Below are positions 7,789 to 18,252 of a stretch of DNA of 64,000 bases, piece by piece. This DNA is from Candidatus Galacturonatibacter soehngenii (lineage in GTDB: Bacteria > Bacillota > Clostridia > Lachnospirales > Lachnospiraceae). The number at the start of each line of letters is the position of its first letter. Position 1 is the first letter of the stretch. A program made the translations under genes and the position numbers. The stretch is from contig NZ_WAGX01000005.1 of the NCBI RefSeq assembly GCF_008830185.1, positions 1,450,060 to 1,514,059 of the forward strand. The letters are read 5' to 3'. The notes under the pieces were generated by a model. That model searched no databases. It worked only from the letters and a program-made list of their open reading frames with translations, and had not been told where the DNA came from.

Positions 7789-9702
7789 CAAAAACACAAA
7801 AGCACTATACGGTTTCATCGCAAATCCCACCGAATACTCTCTTCCATCACATGAAATATTCTCTGCTTTAAAGCTTTTTGTTACTTTTTCTTGCGTACCA
7901 CCAAACTGTACTTCATTGCTGTTAAGAATTAACCTCAAATTCTTTTTAAAAGGAATCCCAACTCTGTAGTCTTTCCACTCCACAGGTGTAAAATTGCACA
8001 CGAACAAAAGATTATTTTTGCCCGTATTCGACCAACGAATGAAACTAAATATACTTCGGTCGCAGTCATTGGCATTTATCCATTCAAAGCCTCCCGCTTC
8101 ACAATCTCTTTCATACATGGCAGGGTATTTTTTATATAGCTTTTGGAGTTCCTTGCAATACAGTTGCAGTTGAAAATGCGAATCTTCTTTTAGCAAATGC
8201 CAATCCAAAGCTTTTTTTTCGCTCCACTCACTAATTTGACCAAATTCCTGTCCCATAAACAAAAGTTTTTTACCTGGATGTCCCATCATAAATGTGTAAG
8301 CAGTTCTAACATTTGCAAATTTTTCATGGTAATCGCCTGGCATCTTGCTTAATACAGAGCGTTTTAAGTGAACGACCTCATCGTGTGACAACACAAGTAT
8401 ATAATTTTCACTGTATGCATAGGTCATGGCAAATGTCATCAAATGGTGTGCACCTTTTTTAAATAATGGGTCTAGTTTGATGTATTCCAAAAAGTCATTC
8501 ATCCACCCCATATTCCACTTAAAGGTAAACCCTAATCCATCCTCTTGTATCTTTCCTGTTACCTTTGGCCAAGCAGTTGATTCTTCTGCAATCATCATCG
8601 TTCCATGATTTCTACCAAGCACCACTGAATTGAGATGTTTAAAAAACTCGATTGCCTCCAAATTCTTGTTACCGCCATATTGGTTCGCAATCCATTCTCC
8701 ATCCTTTTTCCCATAGTCAAGATAAAGCATAGACGCCACTGCATCTACTCGCAACCCATCAATATGAAACTGCTCAATCCAATACAAAGCATTTGCAATC
8801 AAAAAATTTCTAACTTCATTTTTACCATAATCAAATACCTTCGTACCCCAGTCAGGATGTTCTCCCTTTTTAGGGTCGGCATATTCATAAAGGGGTTCTC
8901 CGTCAAAATTAGCAAGTCCATGCTCATCCTTTGGAAAATGAGCTGGTACCCAATCAAGAATTACCCCAATCTTATTCTTATGAAGATAATTAATCATATA
9001 CATAAAATCCGCTGGCGTTCCATACCTTGCAGTAGGTGCATAATACCCCGTAACTTGATATCCCCATGAACCATCAAAAGGATGCTCTGCAATTCCCATT
9101 AGTTCAACATGAGTATAACCCATTTCTTTTACGTAATCTGCCAGTTCATGGGCCATTTCTTTGTAATTATAAAATCCATCTTCATCGTCTTCATTATATT
9201 CATGCCTTTTAAAAGAACCTAAGTGCACTTCATATATAGACAATGCTTCTTTTTTCATGTCCTTTGTTTCTCTCTTTTTAAGCCATTCTTTATCTCCCCA
9301 AGTAAAATGATTCAGACTTGTAATCACAGATGCATTACTTGGACGAAGCTGCGCGTAATTTGCAAAGGGATCCGCCTTATATAACAACTCATCTTCTTTT
9401 GTTGTGATAAGGAATTTATACATCTGTCCTTCGCACGCACCTTCAACAAAAGCTTCATAGAATCCAAGCGGTTCCAAGCGGTTCATTTGATGTATTCTTG
9501 CGTTCCAGTTATTAAACTCTCCTACCACACTGACTTCTTTGGCATGAGGCGCCCATACAGCAAAATATACTCCCTTTTTATCATCTAATGTAGCTACGTG
9601 CGCACCAAGCTTTTTATATATCTCATAGTGTGTACCCTCGCCAAAATAATACTGATCTAGCTCGCCAAGCTGTATTTGATTCCCTAATTCGTCTATTATC
9701 AT
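7783..9702 (-). CDS. glgB: 1,4-alpha-glucan branching enzyme GlgB
   Basis: A 639-residue GH13 enzyme, the usual length for GlgB. The N-terminal CBM48-like segment (GVYFAVWAPHAKEVSVVGEF) is followed by the catalytic barrel: VILDWVPAHFP (region I), GLRVDAVASMLYLDYG (region II with nucleophile Asp), MIAEESTAWP (region III with acid Glu) and LVLSHDEVVH (region IV). It creates alpha-1,6 branches in glycogen in the cytoplasm. AGGGGCG precedes the ATG at 9702. No other glycogen genes are adjacent, so it stands alone here, between the sugar transporter operon and the FkbM gene. Confidence 0.97.
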   Translation of the reverse strand: MIIDELGNQIQLGELDQYYFGEGTHYEIYKKLGAHVATLDDKKGVYFAVWAPHAKEVSVVGEFNNWNARIHQMNRLEPLGFYEAFVEGACEGQMYKFLITTKEDELLYKADPFANYAQLRPSNASVITSLNHFTWGDKEWLKKRETKDMKKEALSIYEVHLGSFKRHEYNEDDEDGFYNYKEMAHELADYVKEMGYTHVELMGIAEHPFDGSWGYQVTGYYAPTARYGTPADFMYMINYLHKNKIGVILDWVPAHFPKDEHGLANFDGEPLYEYADPKKGEHPDWGTKVFDYGKNEVRNFLIANALYWIEQFHIDGLRVDAVASMLYLDYGKKDGEWIANQYGGNKNLEAIEFFKHLNSVVLGRNHGTMMIAEESTAWPKVTGKIQEDGLGFTFKWNMGWMNDFLEYIKLDPLFKKGAHHLMTFAMTYAYSENYILVLSHDEVVHLKRSVLSKMPGDYHEKFANVRTAYTFMMGHPGKKLLFMGQEFGQISEWSEKKALDWHLLKEDSHFQLQLYCKELQKLYKKYPAMYERDCEAGGFEWINANDCDRSIFSFIRWSNTGKNNLLFVCNFTPVEWKDYRVGIPFKKNLRLILNSNEVQFGGTQEKVTKSFKAENISCDGREYSVGFAMKPYSAFVFLF

Positions 9703-9891
9703 ACTGTATCGCCCCTTTTTGGCTATTTTATTGATACTAAAACTTATGAATTACCCTCTAGAATCTTATTTAAATGTTTTATACTTTAGCACTTTCTTTT
9801 TTATTTCATTTGTATTGTCTTGATTGTACCAATCGCTATAAAAGATGTCAATGTATGTACATAATTAATTGTATTGAATTCTATGATTTTA

Positions 9892-9930
9892 CAAAAAGTC
9901 CGTATCATCTTATTTCAAATGATACGGACT
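9892..9930 (-). terminator. Strong intrinsic terminator of the sugar ABC transporter operon
   Basis: A perfect 12-base stem (AGTCCGTATCAT with ATGATACGGACT) with a ten-base loop, followed on the leftward strand by TTTTTGT. It lies 46 bases after the permease stop codon. Confidence 0.88.
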
Positions 9931-9976
9931 AAATAAAAGCTATATTCCATTTATTTTTACCATAAAAACAACACTT

Positions 9977-11131
9977 TTATGCTTCTTTTTTCTTAGTAGA
10001 CACATCAAAGATAACCGCTGCAAGTAACACAAGTCCTTTTACCACTTTTTGATAGTTGGCATCAACTCCCATGATGTTCATTCCAAGGTTAATAACACCC
10101 ATTAAAGTTGCACCAATGATAACACCTGGTACTGTTCCGATTCCTCCGTATGCAGATGCACCGCCAATAAAACAAGAACCAATCGCATCCATTTCATAGT
10201 TTGTTCCCGCTGTTGGGTTTGCAGAATTTAATCGAGCAATGGTAATCATTCCTGCAACAGAAGCTAAAAATGCCATGTTCAAATACGCTTTAAAATACAC
10301 CATGTTTGTATTGATACCTGATAGCTTAGTAGCTTTTTCATTTCCACCAACTGCATAAAAGTATCTTCCTGTTGTTGTTTTTGAAGTAATATAAGAATAA
10401 ATCAAAATCGTAACCACTACCCAAATTAGAACCGTAGGAATTCCTTTGTGCTGGGATAGCTTAAAGCTAAAAGCAAGAATTGCAATACATATAACAACTG
10501 TTTTTCCTATCATATTACCAACTGGTTCCATTTGATATCCTTTTTTGGCTCTATCATTTCTACTTTTAATTTGCAACACAGCATAAATGATACAAGTTAA
10601 GATACCAACCAGCATACAGGTAATGTTAAATCCATTTCCACCAAAGATATCTGGGACATATGTATTAAATAGATTTAAATAAGAATTTGGCATAGGTGCT
10701 ATCGTCAGACCGTTTAGTATGACATTGGACAATCCTCGAAACACAAACATACCTGCAAGTGTTACAATAAATGGGGGAATTCGTTTGAATGCAATCCAAT
10801 ATCCTTGCCACGCCCCAATAACAAGACCTACTACAAGCATAACCACAATTGCAAGTAACACTGGAACTTTTTGATTTACCATTAATGTTCCACCAATGGC
10901 ACCAACAAAGCAAACCACTGACCCAACCGAAAGATCAATATTACCACCTGTTAAAATACAAAGAAGCATACCTGTAGCCAATACAAACACATAAGCATTC
11001 TGTGCTATTAGGTTGTTCACATTTGCTGGAAGGAGCATTTTTCCTCCTGTTCCTATTGAAAATAAGATAAATACTAAGATTAATACCAAAACCATGGTAT
11101 ATTTTTTTAATATTCCTTTTATTTTATCCAT
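9977..11131 (-). CDS. Sugar ABC transporter permease (MmsB/XylH/GguB type)
   Basis: A 384-residue multi-pass membrane protein of the BPD_transp_2 family. Seen: hydrophobic helices throughout, the GGNIDLSVGSVVCF segment typical of ribose/xylose permeases, IPPFIVTLAGMFVFRGL, and near the C-terminus GSCFIGGASAYGGIGTVPGVIIG, the loop that contacts the ATPase. It forms the membrane channel for monosaccharide uptake with the double ATPase encoded four bases upstream. The ~40 residues between the halves (KSRNDRAKKGYQMEP) are extra relative to RbsC and match the longer MmsB/GguB type. The sugar is probably a pentose or related monosaccharide (inference from neighbours). Confidence 0.93.
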   Translation of the reverse strand: MDKIKGILKKYTMVLVLILVFILFSIGTGGKMLLPANVNNLIAQNAYVFVLATGMLLCILTGGNIDLSVGSVVCFVGAIGGTLMVNQKVPVLLAIVVMLVVGLVIGAWQGYWIAFKRIPPFIVTLAGMFVFRGLSNVILNGLTIAPMPNSYLNLFNTYVPDIFGGNGFNITCMLVGILTCIIYAVLQIKSRNDRAKKGYQMEPVGNMIGKTVVICIAILAFSFKLSQHKGIPTVLIWVVVTILIYSYITSKTTTGRYFYAVGGNEKATKLSGINTNMVYFKAYLNMAFLASVAGMITIARLNSANPTAGTNYEMDAIGSCFIGGASAYGGIGTVPGVIIGATLMGVINLGMNIMGVDANYQKVVKGLVLLAAVIFDVSTKKKEA

Positions 11132-11135
11132 CGTC

Positions 11136-12674
11136 TTACTCTCCCTTACTTGATTTCACAATTCGTGCCATAATTCGTTCCTGGCTAGCCTCCGCTGCAT
11201 CCAATTCACCTACAATTCTACCTTCATTCATAACATATATTCTGTCACACATTCCAAGAACCTCTGGAAGCTCTGAAGATATCATGATAACTGATTTTCC
11301 TGCTGCAACAAGGTTGTTAATGATACAATAAATCTCATATTTCGCACCAACATCAATTCCTCTTGTGGGTTCATCAAGAATTAAAATGTCTGGGTCAGCA
11401 AACATCCATTTTGCCAACAATACCTTTTGCTGATTCCCACCACTTAAGTTTCCCACATTTTGCTCTACCGTTGGGCATTTTGTATTTAATTTTTCTTTAT
11501 ATTCTACTGCTACATTATATTCTTTATCTGTATCAATAATTGTGTGATTACTAACTTCCTTTAGGTTTGCAAGTGTCGTATTGATTTTTATTGGGTTTGA
11601 AAGTATAAGCCCATTTCCTTTTCTATCTTCTGTTACATAAGCTAATTTTTTATCTATGGCGTCTTTTACACTATGTAATGTAACCAATTCCCCATTTATT
11701 TTTAAGGTTCCAGAAATATTTGTACCATAGCTTTTTCCAAAAATACTCATTGCAAGTTCAGTTCTTCCAGCTCCCATAAGCCCTGATATACCAACCACTT
11801 CACCTTTTTTAACATGAAAGGATACCTTATCAACCACTTTTCTTTCTGTATATTGCGGATGATATACTGTCCAGTCAGTTACCTCCATGTTAACTGACCC
11901 AATCTTGTGTTCCTGACGCTTTGGGAAACGATCTGTTAAATCTCTTCCTACCATACCTTTGATGATTCTATCCTCTGTAATGTTATCTTTTGCTTTGTCT
12001 AAAGTTTCTATAGTAGAACCATCTCGAATGATTGTAATTTTATCTGCCACGTATGAGATTTCATTTAATTTATGAGAAATAATAATGGATGTCATTCCAT
12101 TTTTCTTAAATTCCAATAACAAATCTAACAGTGCTTTTGAATCGGTCTCATTTAGAGACGCGGTTGGCTCATCCAATATTAATAATTTTGCATTTTTAGC
12201 AAGTGCTTTTGCAATTTCTACTAGCTGCTGTTTTCCAACACCAATATCTTTTATAAGTGTTCTAGAGGACTCTGACAGCCCTACCTGTCTTAACAGTTCA
12301 TCTGATTTACCATATGTTTCGTTCCAGTCAATGGAGGTTTTTTTCCCTCTCTCATTTCCTAAAAAAATATTTTCACCAATTGTCATATGAGGAACCAATG
12401 CAAGCTCCTGATGAATGATAACAATTCCTTTTTCTTCACTATCTTTAATCTTTGTAAATTTACAAATTTCGCCATTATAAGTAATATCACCCTCATAAGA
12501 GCCAAATGGATAGATACCGCTTAAGACGTTCATCAAAGTAGATTTTCCAGCACCGTTTTCGCCCACTAAAGCGTGTATTTCTCCTTCTTCAACCTTAAGA
12601 TTTACATTGTCAAGTGCTTTTACACCTGGGAAAGTCTTGGTTATATTCTTCATTTCCAACAATATCTTAGCCAA
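11136..12674 (-). CDS. Sugar ABC transporter ATP-binding protein, double domain (MmsA/XylG/GguA type)
   Basis: About 512 residues with two ABC domains. Domain 1 has GENGAGKST (Walker A), [14 protein letters not shown] (signature) and [11 protein letters not shown] (Walker B). Domain 2 has the degenerate GLMGAGRTE loop, [14 protein letters not shown] and [12 protein letters not shown], the usual asymmetry of ribose/xylose-type ATPases. The reading frame opens at a TTG at 12689 that lies on the GGAGGG ribosome binding site. The TTG at 12674 ([15 protein letters not shown]), seven bases after GGAGGG, is the likely start. It powers uptake through the permease that follows by four bases; the binding-protein gene precedes it. 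Confidence 0.94.
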   Translation of the reverse strand: MAKILLEMKNITKTFPGVKALDNVNLKVEEGEIHALVGENGAGKSTLMNVLSGIYPFGSYEGDITYNGEICKFTKIKDSEEKGIVIIHQELALVPHMTIGENIFLGNERGKKTSIDWNETYGKSDELLRQVGLSESSRTLIKDIGVGKQQLVEIAKALAKNAKLLILDEPTASLNETDSKALLDLLLEFKKNGMTSIIISHKLNEISYVADKITIIRDGSTIETLDKAKDNITEDRIIKGMVGRDLTDRFPKRQEHKIGSVNMEVTDWTVYHPQYTERKVVDKVSFHVKKGEVVGISGLMGAGRTELAMSIFGKSYGTNISGTLKINGELVTLHSVKDAIDKKLAYVTEDRKGNGLILSNPIKINTTLANLKEVSNHTIIDTDKEYNVAVEYKEKLNTKCPTVEQNVGNLSGGNQQKVLLAKWMFADPDILILDEPTRGIDVGAKYEIYCIINNLVAAGKSVIMISSELPEVLGMCDRIYVMNEGRIVGELDAAEASQERIMARIVKSSKGE

Positions 12675-12737
12675 AATAGATCCCTCCAATACTTCTTAAG
12701 GGTTGCTACCTCAATAGCAACCCATATATGTTTAGCC

Positions 12738-13895
12738 TTACTCTAGGTCAGACTCTTTGTAGTAACCAGAGTCAATCAACAATTCTTTATAATTATCAAT
12801 AAAAGCAAAAACAGGTTCGCAAAGATAACTTGGAATGATTCCTGTACCATTATCATAAGATTTTGTATCGTTAACTGGAGCTTCTCCACCCTTCATGATT
12901 GCATCAACCATTTTAACTACCTGTGCTGCCAAATCACGCGTATCTTTAAAGATTGACATTGATTGTTTTCCTGCTTTCATATTCTTTATATTGGCGATAT
13001 CACAATCTTGACCAGTGATAACAGGCCATTTACCTGTGTAGTTAGCTTCTAATGCATTTTCAACACCAAGTGCAGTAGAGTCATTGGAGCAAAGAACGAC
13101 ATCCAAATCAGTTCCGTCTGCGTAATAAGAACTAAGAATTGCTTCCATTCTTGATTGTGCAGTTTCGGTTGACCAGTTTGCAGTAGCTACGTCTGCAAAG
13201 TCTTTTGAACCAGATTTTACAACTAACTTACCTGACTCAATATAAGGATTTAAAACATCCATTGCGCCGCCATAGAAAAAGTTTGCATTGTTATCTCCTG
13301 GATCACCTGTAAATATTTCTAGATTAAAAGGTCCTTCTGCTGTTTCAAGATTAAGTGCCCCTACTATGTATTCACCTTGTTTCGTTCCAACCATATAATT
13401 ATCAAAGGTTGCATAATAGCTTACTGCATCTGAGTTCATAATCAAACGATCATATGCAATGACTTTAATTCCTGCATCCTTAGCTGCCTGAAGTGGTGTG
13501 CCAAGTGAATTTCCATCAATACTTGCAACAACTAATAAATCACAGCCATTTGAAATCATATTTTCAATCTGAGATACCTGTGTTGCAACATCATTACTTG
13601 CATATTGTAAATCAACCTGATATCCTGCATCTTCCAATAGCTTTTTCATGTTTTCGCCATCTTGATTCCATCTTTGTAAATCTTTCGTAGGCATGGCTAC
13701 TCCTACTAATCCCCCTTCTGATGAAGTGTCTTTTGCTGTATCTGTGGTTTGTGCTTCATCCTTCGTTGTATCTGTGGTTTCGGTAGTGGCTTTTTCCTCT
13801 GTAGAAGATGTCTGAGTTGTTCCACTTCCACATCCAGCGAGCATCAATGTTGTCATGGCGCTCGCAAGCATTAAGCTGAGTAATCTTTTTTTCAT
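12738..13895 (-). CDS. Sugar-binding lipoprotein (ChvE/XylF type) of the ABC transporter
   Basis: A 385-residue exported protein. The N-terminus has a lipoprotein signal peptide ending LMLAGCGSG (lipobox LAGC, Cys ~22), then a Ser/Thr-rich linker rich in TDTTKDEAQ-like stretches, then a periplasmic-binding fold starting VGVAMPTKDLQRWNQDGENM and containing VVASIDGNSLGTPLQAAKDAG, VIAYDRLIM and LCSNDSTALGVENAL. This is the ChvE/XylF/multiple-sugar binding family. The protein is anchored outside the membrane and delivers sugar to the permease. GGGAGG precedes the ATG. It is the first gene of the three-gene transporter operon. Confidence 0.94.
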   Translation of the reverse strand: MKKRLLSLMLASAMTTLMLAGCGSGTTQTSSTEEKATTETTDTTKDEAQTTDTAKDTSSEGGLVGVAMPTKDLQRWNQDGENMKKLLEDAGYQVDLQYASNDVATQVSQIENMISNGCDLLVVASIDGNSLGTPLQAAKDAGIKVIAYDRLIMNSDAVSYYATFDNYMVGTKQGEYIVGALNLETAEGPFNLEIFTGDPGDNNANFFYGGAMDVLNPYIESGKLVVKSGSKDFADVATANWSTETAQSRMEAILSSYYADGTDLDVVLCSNDSTALGVENALEANYTGKWPVITGQDCDIANIKNMKAGKQSMSIFKDTRDLAAQVVKMVDAIMKGGEAPVNDTKSYDNGTGIIPSYLCEPVFAFIDNYKELLIDSGYYKESDLE

Positions 13896-13933
13896 ATAGC
13901 GTAAACCTCCCTGTAATAAATAATTGTTTTTAA

Positions 13934-13956
13934 CTTGGAATACCCTTCATTCCAGT
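13934..13956. promoter_or_regulatory. Inverted repeat in the transporter operon leader
   Basis: TGGAAT and ATTCCA separated by seven bases, flanked by AC and GT that also pair, about 40-60 bases upstream of the binding-protein start. It could be an operator or leader hairpin for the ChvE/MmsA/MmsB genes. No regulator assignment is possible by eye. Confidence 0.35.
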
Positions 13957-14057
13957 TATGTTATTTGCTACACTTAAACTATACCATTTTCCCTCTAGCA
14001 CTTATTTGTCACCTTCTATATATTTTTATCTGGACATAACAAAATGAAAGCCAAATT

Positions 14058-14095
14058 AAAAAAAGGAATAGCACATTTTTAATTTGTGCTATTCC
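14058..14095 (-). terminator. Intrinsic terminator of the sensor/regulator operon
   Basis: Read leftward, an 11-base stem (GGAATAGCACA with TGTGCTATTCC) is followed by seven T. It separates the sensing genes at 14119-19270 from the transporter genes. Confidence 0.85.
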
Positions 14096-14118
14096 ATCTT
14101 AAATTACTCCTGATTTTC

Positions 14119-15150
14119 TTATTCTTCTGGGACATTTAAGTAAACATCTTCTCTTAGATGAAAGCCCGAATCAATGATTACTTCGTCCATATTTTTCGCT
14201 GTTACTGCAATTGGTTCTAATTTAATATAAGAAACCTCATATTTGTTATCATGAATGGTGTCCGTTACTTCTATTTCTTCTCCCTTTGCAAGCATCACTG
14301 CATATTTTGCAGTGGCCTTAGCCAAGTTTTCAACTGGTTTATATACCGTCATAAGCTGAACTCCTTCTACAATTCTTTGACAAGCATCCAAATCTGCGTC
14401 CTGCCCCACCACTGGAACAGTTCCAGCAAGCCTTCTTTCTGAAAGATACCTAACAGCCTGACCTGCCAAACTATCATTTCCGCACATGATGCCTCCTATC
14501 TTAACTGCAATCTGATAGTTGTCACTTAAATAAGAATATGCAAGCTCCGCCTTCCAACCATCGGCGTTCATAATATTGGCAACTTTGATTCCCCTGTTAT
14601 CCATTACTTTATAAAAGCCTTTTTCAACAAAAGCAACATTCGTATCCGTCGTAGGACCACAAAGCATTAAAATCTCCTTGTTTTTATCAAGTTTACTAAC
14701 GAGTGCCTCTGCCATAAGCTCGCCTACTTTTTCATTATCAAACGATATATAAAGATCAACATTTGCTTCTGATATTAATCTGTCATAGGCAACTACTTTA
14801 ATACCCGCCTTTTTTGCTTCCTTTACAACATCCGTTATTTCTTTTGAATCAATTGCAATAATAACAATTACATCCACTTGTTTGTCAATAAAATATTTTA
14901 TTTGAGAAACCTGCGTTTCAAGGCTTCCATTTGCATTTTGAACATTTACTTCTGCTCCTAATTCTTTTGCCGTTGTTACAAATACATCTCGATCTCGCTG
15001 CCATCTTTCTATTACAAAGGAATCAAAGCACATACCAATTTCTATTTTATCATCCTTTACATTATAACTTTGTATATTTGCATTTTTACTACATCCCGAA
15101 AGCATTAGAATCACACATACAAATGCGACGTAAGCCACAGCCTTTTTCAT
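14119..15150 (-). CDS. Second sugar-binding lipoprotein (XylF/ChvE-like) coupled to the regulator genes
   Basis: A 343-residue lipoprotein (signal peptide ending MLSGCSKN, lipobox LSGC) with the same fold as the transporter binding protein: IEIGMCFDSFVIERWQRDRD, VIVIIAIDSKEI, VVAYDRLISEANVDLYISFD, GGIMCGNDSLAGQAV and VVGQDADLDACQRI. Its ATG overlaps the stop of the response-regulator gene by four bases (ATGA), so it is translationally coupled to the sensing operon rather than to a permease. It may feed sugar to the nearby transporter or act as an extra ligand sensor. It is shorter than the 385-residue paralogue mainly because it lacks the Thr-rich linker. Confidence 0.87.
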   Translation of the reverse strand: MKKAVAYVAFVCVILMLSGCSKNANIQSYNVKDDKIEIGMCFDSFVIERWQRDRDVFVTTAKELGAEVNVQNANGSLETQVSQIKYFIDKQVDVIVIIAIDSKEITDVVKEAKKAGIKVVAYDRLISEANVDLYISFDNEKVGELMAEALVSKLDKNKEILMLCGPTTDTNVAFVEKGFYKVMDNRGIKVANIMNADGWKAELAYSYLSDNYQIAVKIGGIMCGNDSLAGQAVRYLSERRLAGTVPVVGQDADLDACQRIVEGVQLMTVYKPVENLAKATAKYAVMLAKGEEIEVTDTIHDNKYEVSYIKLEPIAVTAKNMDEVIIDSGFHLREDVYLNVPEE

Positions 15151-16751
15151 ACTTTTAGCCCCTTCCCCTCCTTGTATTCAGTTGGTGAAATTCCGATATT
15201 TTTTTTAAATATCCTGCTAAAATAATTAGGGTCTAAATATCCGATTTTACCGCATATTTCCTTCATACTCATGTCTGTATTCTGCAAGAGCTCTTTTGCA
15301 CATTTTAATCTTATGTTTGTTAGATATTCTATAAAATTTTCTCCCGTTTCTTCTTTGAATAATTTACTAAAATAATAGGGACTGATATTTACTTCTTTTG
15401 ATACTTCGTCTAAGGATATGTCTTTATGATAATACTTTTCTATGTATTCTTTTGCTTTATCAATTACGCTACTTGAGGATTCTTCTTTTTTTACTTTCAC
15501 ATTCCTGCAAGCTGCAAAGATTTTTTCCATAAACCAGCCACGAAAATCCTCTTTTTCCTTCATTTGATACAATACCGAAAGATAATCGCTTCTTGATCTG
15601 AATTCGTATATCATACCCCCACTTTCATAGGCTATTTGCTCTGCTCGTAATACAAATTCCAACGATTTTAACTTGATATCATCTTCAAATTCGCCATATT
15701 GTTCTACCATCCACTCAAAAAACTGGTTGGCTGCTTCATTACAATTTGTAATATCTCCACGGGTTACCGCTTCAAAGAGCCTTTGTTCTAATTCAACTGG
15801 ATAATCCTTTTCATATCCACATCCAATTGGTAAATCCTCCACATGCGCAACCCTTCCCGTAGTACTAATCAATGCATTTAATGCCTCACTATATGATTTT
15901 GAGGCCTCATTGATATTTCTAACTTTACCTATACCAATTCGAAACTGTAAATCAAGCCTGTTTTTAAGCTTTCTAGACAATTGCCGTGCTCTCTCAATTA
16001 GTTCTATCCTTACCTCATAATCCATATTTTTTTCATTACAAGGCATCAAAACAGCAATTTTATTTGCCATAACAGGACCAATGATACCAGGAAAAAATTC
16101 TTTTATATACTCTCTAATATCTCGGTAACTTGATTGTATTCGAATTCCGCTTCCAATTGCATTGGTCATTCGATTATTTTCTTGGTTTTCTCCACAGACA
16201 AAGGAAATCATATAACCATAATCCACTAAAACCCCTAACAATTGTTTATAATTCTCAATGTCCTCTTCAAAATGCTCTTGAAATAGGATTGAATAAATAA
16301 ATCCACTTTCAATGACTGGAACTACATTTTCTAGCTTTTCTCTAATCAACAAATCATTTCTTCGTCGATTTCTTTCTTTATCAACAATCTCCATAGCATG
16401 CTTTAAAATAGTAACGATTTTATCCTGCATAATAGGCTTATTAATATATTCCATAACCCCAAGATTGATAGATTCTTTCGCATAATCAAATTTATCATAA
16501 GCACTAATTACAATAAAAATAATAGAAGAATTGTTCTTACGAATCTCTTTCATTGCATCAATACCGTTAATACCAGGCATTTGAATATCTATAAAAGCAA
16601 TGTCAGGCAAAAAAGTCTCCGATAACTCAATTACATTTCTTCCAGTTTTCGCAAACTCGACAATACATTTACCTTCAAAGTTCTTCTCAATAATAAATTT
16701 CAAAGCATCAATTACAATTCCTTCATCATCTGCTAACATAATTTTGTACAT
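15147..16751 (-). CDS. YesN-like response regulator with AraC-type HTH
   Basis: A 534-residue regulator. Residues 1-120 are a receiver domain (KIMLADDEGIVIDALKF with the acidic pair, FIDIQMPGINGID with the phosphoacceptor Asp, then ISAYDKFDYAKESI and the Lys in INKPI). A ~300-residue middle region follows, then two AraC-type HTH units: IEKYYHKDISLDEVSKEVNI with SPYYFSKLFKEETGENFIEY, and MKEICGKIGYLDPNYFSRIF. It probably activates the downstream transporter genes when phosphorylated by the kinase encoded upstream (inference). AGAGGGGG precedes the ATG, and the gene overlaps the kinase gene by 26 bases. Confidence 0.93.
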   Translation of the reverse strand: MYKIMLADDEGIVIDALKFIIEKNFEGKCIVEFAKTGRNVIELSETFLPDIAFIDIQMPGINGIDAMKEIRKNNSSIIFIVISAYDKFDYAKESINLGVMEYINKPIMQDKIVTILKHAMEIVDKERNRRRNDLLIREKLENVVPVIESGFIYSILFQEHFEEDIENYKQLLGVLVDYGYMISFVCGENQENNRMTNAIGSGIRIQSSYRDIREYIKEFFPGIIGPVMANKIAVLMPCNEKNMDYEVRIELIERARQLSRKLKNRLDLQFRIGIGKVRNINEASKSYSEALNALISTTGRVAHVEDLPIGCGYEKDYPVELEQRLFEAVTRGDITNCNEAANQFFEWMVEQYGEFEDDIKLKSLEFVLRAEQIAYESGGMIYEFRSRSDYLSVLYQMKEKEDFRGWFMEKIFAACRNVKVKKEESSSSVIDKAKEYIEKYYHKDISLDEVSKEVNISPYYFSKLFKEETGENFIEYLTNIRLKCAKELLQNTDMSMKEICGKIGYLDPNYFSRIFKKNIGISPTEYKEGKGLKV

Positions 16752-18252
16752 TTGATTTTTCCCCCTCTATCGGAACATAAATAGCAACTTCGGTACCCAT
16801 GTCTTTTCCAACACTCGTTATCTCTATTACATCTTGACAAGAAAAAAACAAACGAAGTCGATTTATTACGTTATCCAGTCCAACACCATTTGAATCCTTT
16901 GAAATGTCTTTGTCCTTTAGCCTATGATTCATTATTTTTTCAATAAGTTCTTTACTCATACCTATCCCGTTATCTCTTATACTAATACATACGTGATTAT
17001 CTTCTCGAAATACCAATAACTCAATAACACCCTCCCATTCAATATTTCGAATACCATAATTAATGCTATTTTCAATAATGGGCTGTAGAATCATACTCGG
17101 AATCTTTAAATCCAAATAGGTTTCATCTATCTTTTTTACAAATTTAATTTCTCCTGAAAACCTTACATTTAATATGTATATATAGCTATCAACTAATTCT
17201 ATTTCTTCTCTTAAGGTCACACATTCTTTATTATTTTGCACGTTATAACGAAAAAATTCAGCCATGTGTTGAATGTATAAATAGGTTCGATCTGCTCCCT
17301 CAAGCATCGCAAGTTGTGCACCTGCATTTAACGTATTGAATAAAAAATGCGGATTAATTTGCGCTTGCAGATAGCGAAGTCTTGCATCCTTTAGATGATT
17401 TTCCATAATCAATGCTTTTTCTTTCATAGAGCTTTGCAGCTCTATATTCTTTTTTATTTGCTCGATATAAACTTGAATGCTTAATACCATTTGATTAAAT
17501 GCTTTGGTTACAACTCCAATTTCATCTTTTGATTCCACTTTTACTAATTCAATATCAAATTGTCCCTTTGCAACCTGATCTGCTGCTTCTGCCAACTTAA
17601 TAATTGGGTTTATCATTTCTCTGGTAAATAGTAAAATTAAAATAATATTTGCAATGGCGATTACGATTAAAATTCCAGTATTTATGACTTCCGAATATTT
17701 AAGAGAGGATAGCAACAATTGATAATTTTTTGTATTTTCTTTAAATTGTTCGTTGTTAAGACTATAGATATATGTATTAATATAGTCATAGATAATAGCT
17801 GCCTGCTCATAGGATACTCTATACTTTTCTACATTTCTTCCTCTTTTATACTCAATTGTTTTATCTGTAACCTCAAGATAATTAAGTGACATATTCTTAA
17901 TATTTTTCTCAATAATTTTACTATCATCGTTTACTATTTGCTCATTGAGTCCACCAATTAAACGTATGTATTTATCTTCATTTTTATAGTATGATTCCAT
18001 AGCATCTGAGCTTTTTGTATTCAAATACTCACTCATGGATTCTTGCACCTGTTTTAACACAGATTGTAGTTCATTTAAATTTACATTACTAATATAGACC
18101 TTATCTATTTCTGAAATCATTTTATTCATGTTTTGATTCATTATCATGTTTACTGCAAGCAAAATACAGGACGTAAACAAAAATACTGCAATCAATTTGG
18201 TTTGTATGGAAAATCTAATATCTATTTTCTTATTTGGTTGTTTCCTCATCAT
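16726..18252 (-). CDS. YesM/LytS-like sensor histidine kinase
   Basis: A 508-residue membrane kinase. Seen: a first membrane helix at residues ~18-38 (LIAVFLFTSCILLAVNMI), an extracellular region of ~155 residues, a second helix (GILIVIAIANIILILLF), a HAMP linker (EMINPIIKLAEAADQVAKGQ), the His_kinase motif LQAQINPHFLFNTLNA with the phospho-His, and ATPase boxes around NSINYGIRN, IRDNGIGMS and GVGLDNVINRL. It overlaps the binding-protein gene before it by 23 bases and the regulator after it by 26 bases, so the three are translated together. The extracellular part probably reads ligand state through the membrane-anchored sugar-binding protein (inference). Confidence 0.93.
   Translation of the reverse strand: MMRKQPNKKIDIRFSIQTKLIAVFLFTSCILLAVNMIMNQNMNKMISEIDKVYISNVNLNELQSVLKQVQESMSEYLNTKSSDAMESYYKNEDKYIRLIGGLNEQIVNDDSKIIEKNIKNMSLNYLEVTDKTIEYKRGRNVEKYRVSYEQAAIIYDYINTYIYSLNNEQFKENTKNYQLLLSSLKYSEVINTGILIVIAIANIILILLFTREMINPIIKLAEAADQVAKGQFDIELVKVESKDEIGVVTKAFNQMVLSIQVYIEQIKKNIELQSSMKEKALIMENHLKDARLRYLQAQINPHFLFNTLNAGAQLAMLEGADRTYLYIQHMAEFFRYNVQNNKECVTLREEIELVDSYIYILNVRFSGEIKFVKKIDETYLDLKIPSMILQPIIENSINYGIRNIEWEGVIELLVFREDNHVCISIRDNGIGMSKELIEKIMNHRLKDKDISKDSNGVGLDNVINRLRLFFSCQDVIEITSVGKDMGTEVAIYVPIEGEKSNVQNYVSR

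Noticed and set aside
13700..13815. Repeated TATCTGTGGTTT-like units, considered as a DNA repeat array
   Set aside because: They encode the Thr/Asp-rich linker of the sugar-binding lipoprotein; ordinary low-complexity coding repeats.
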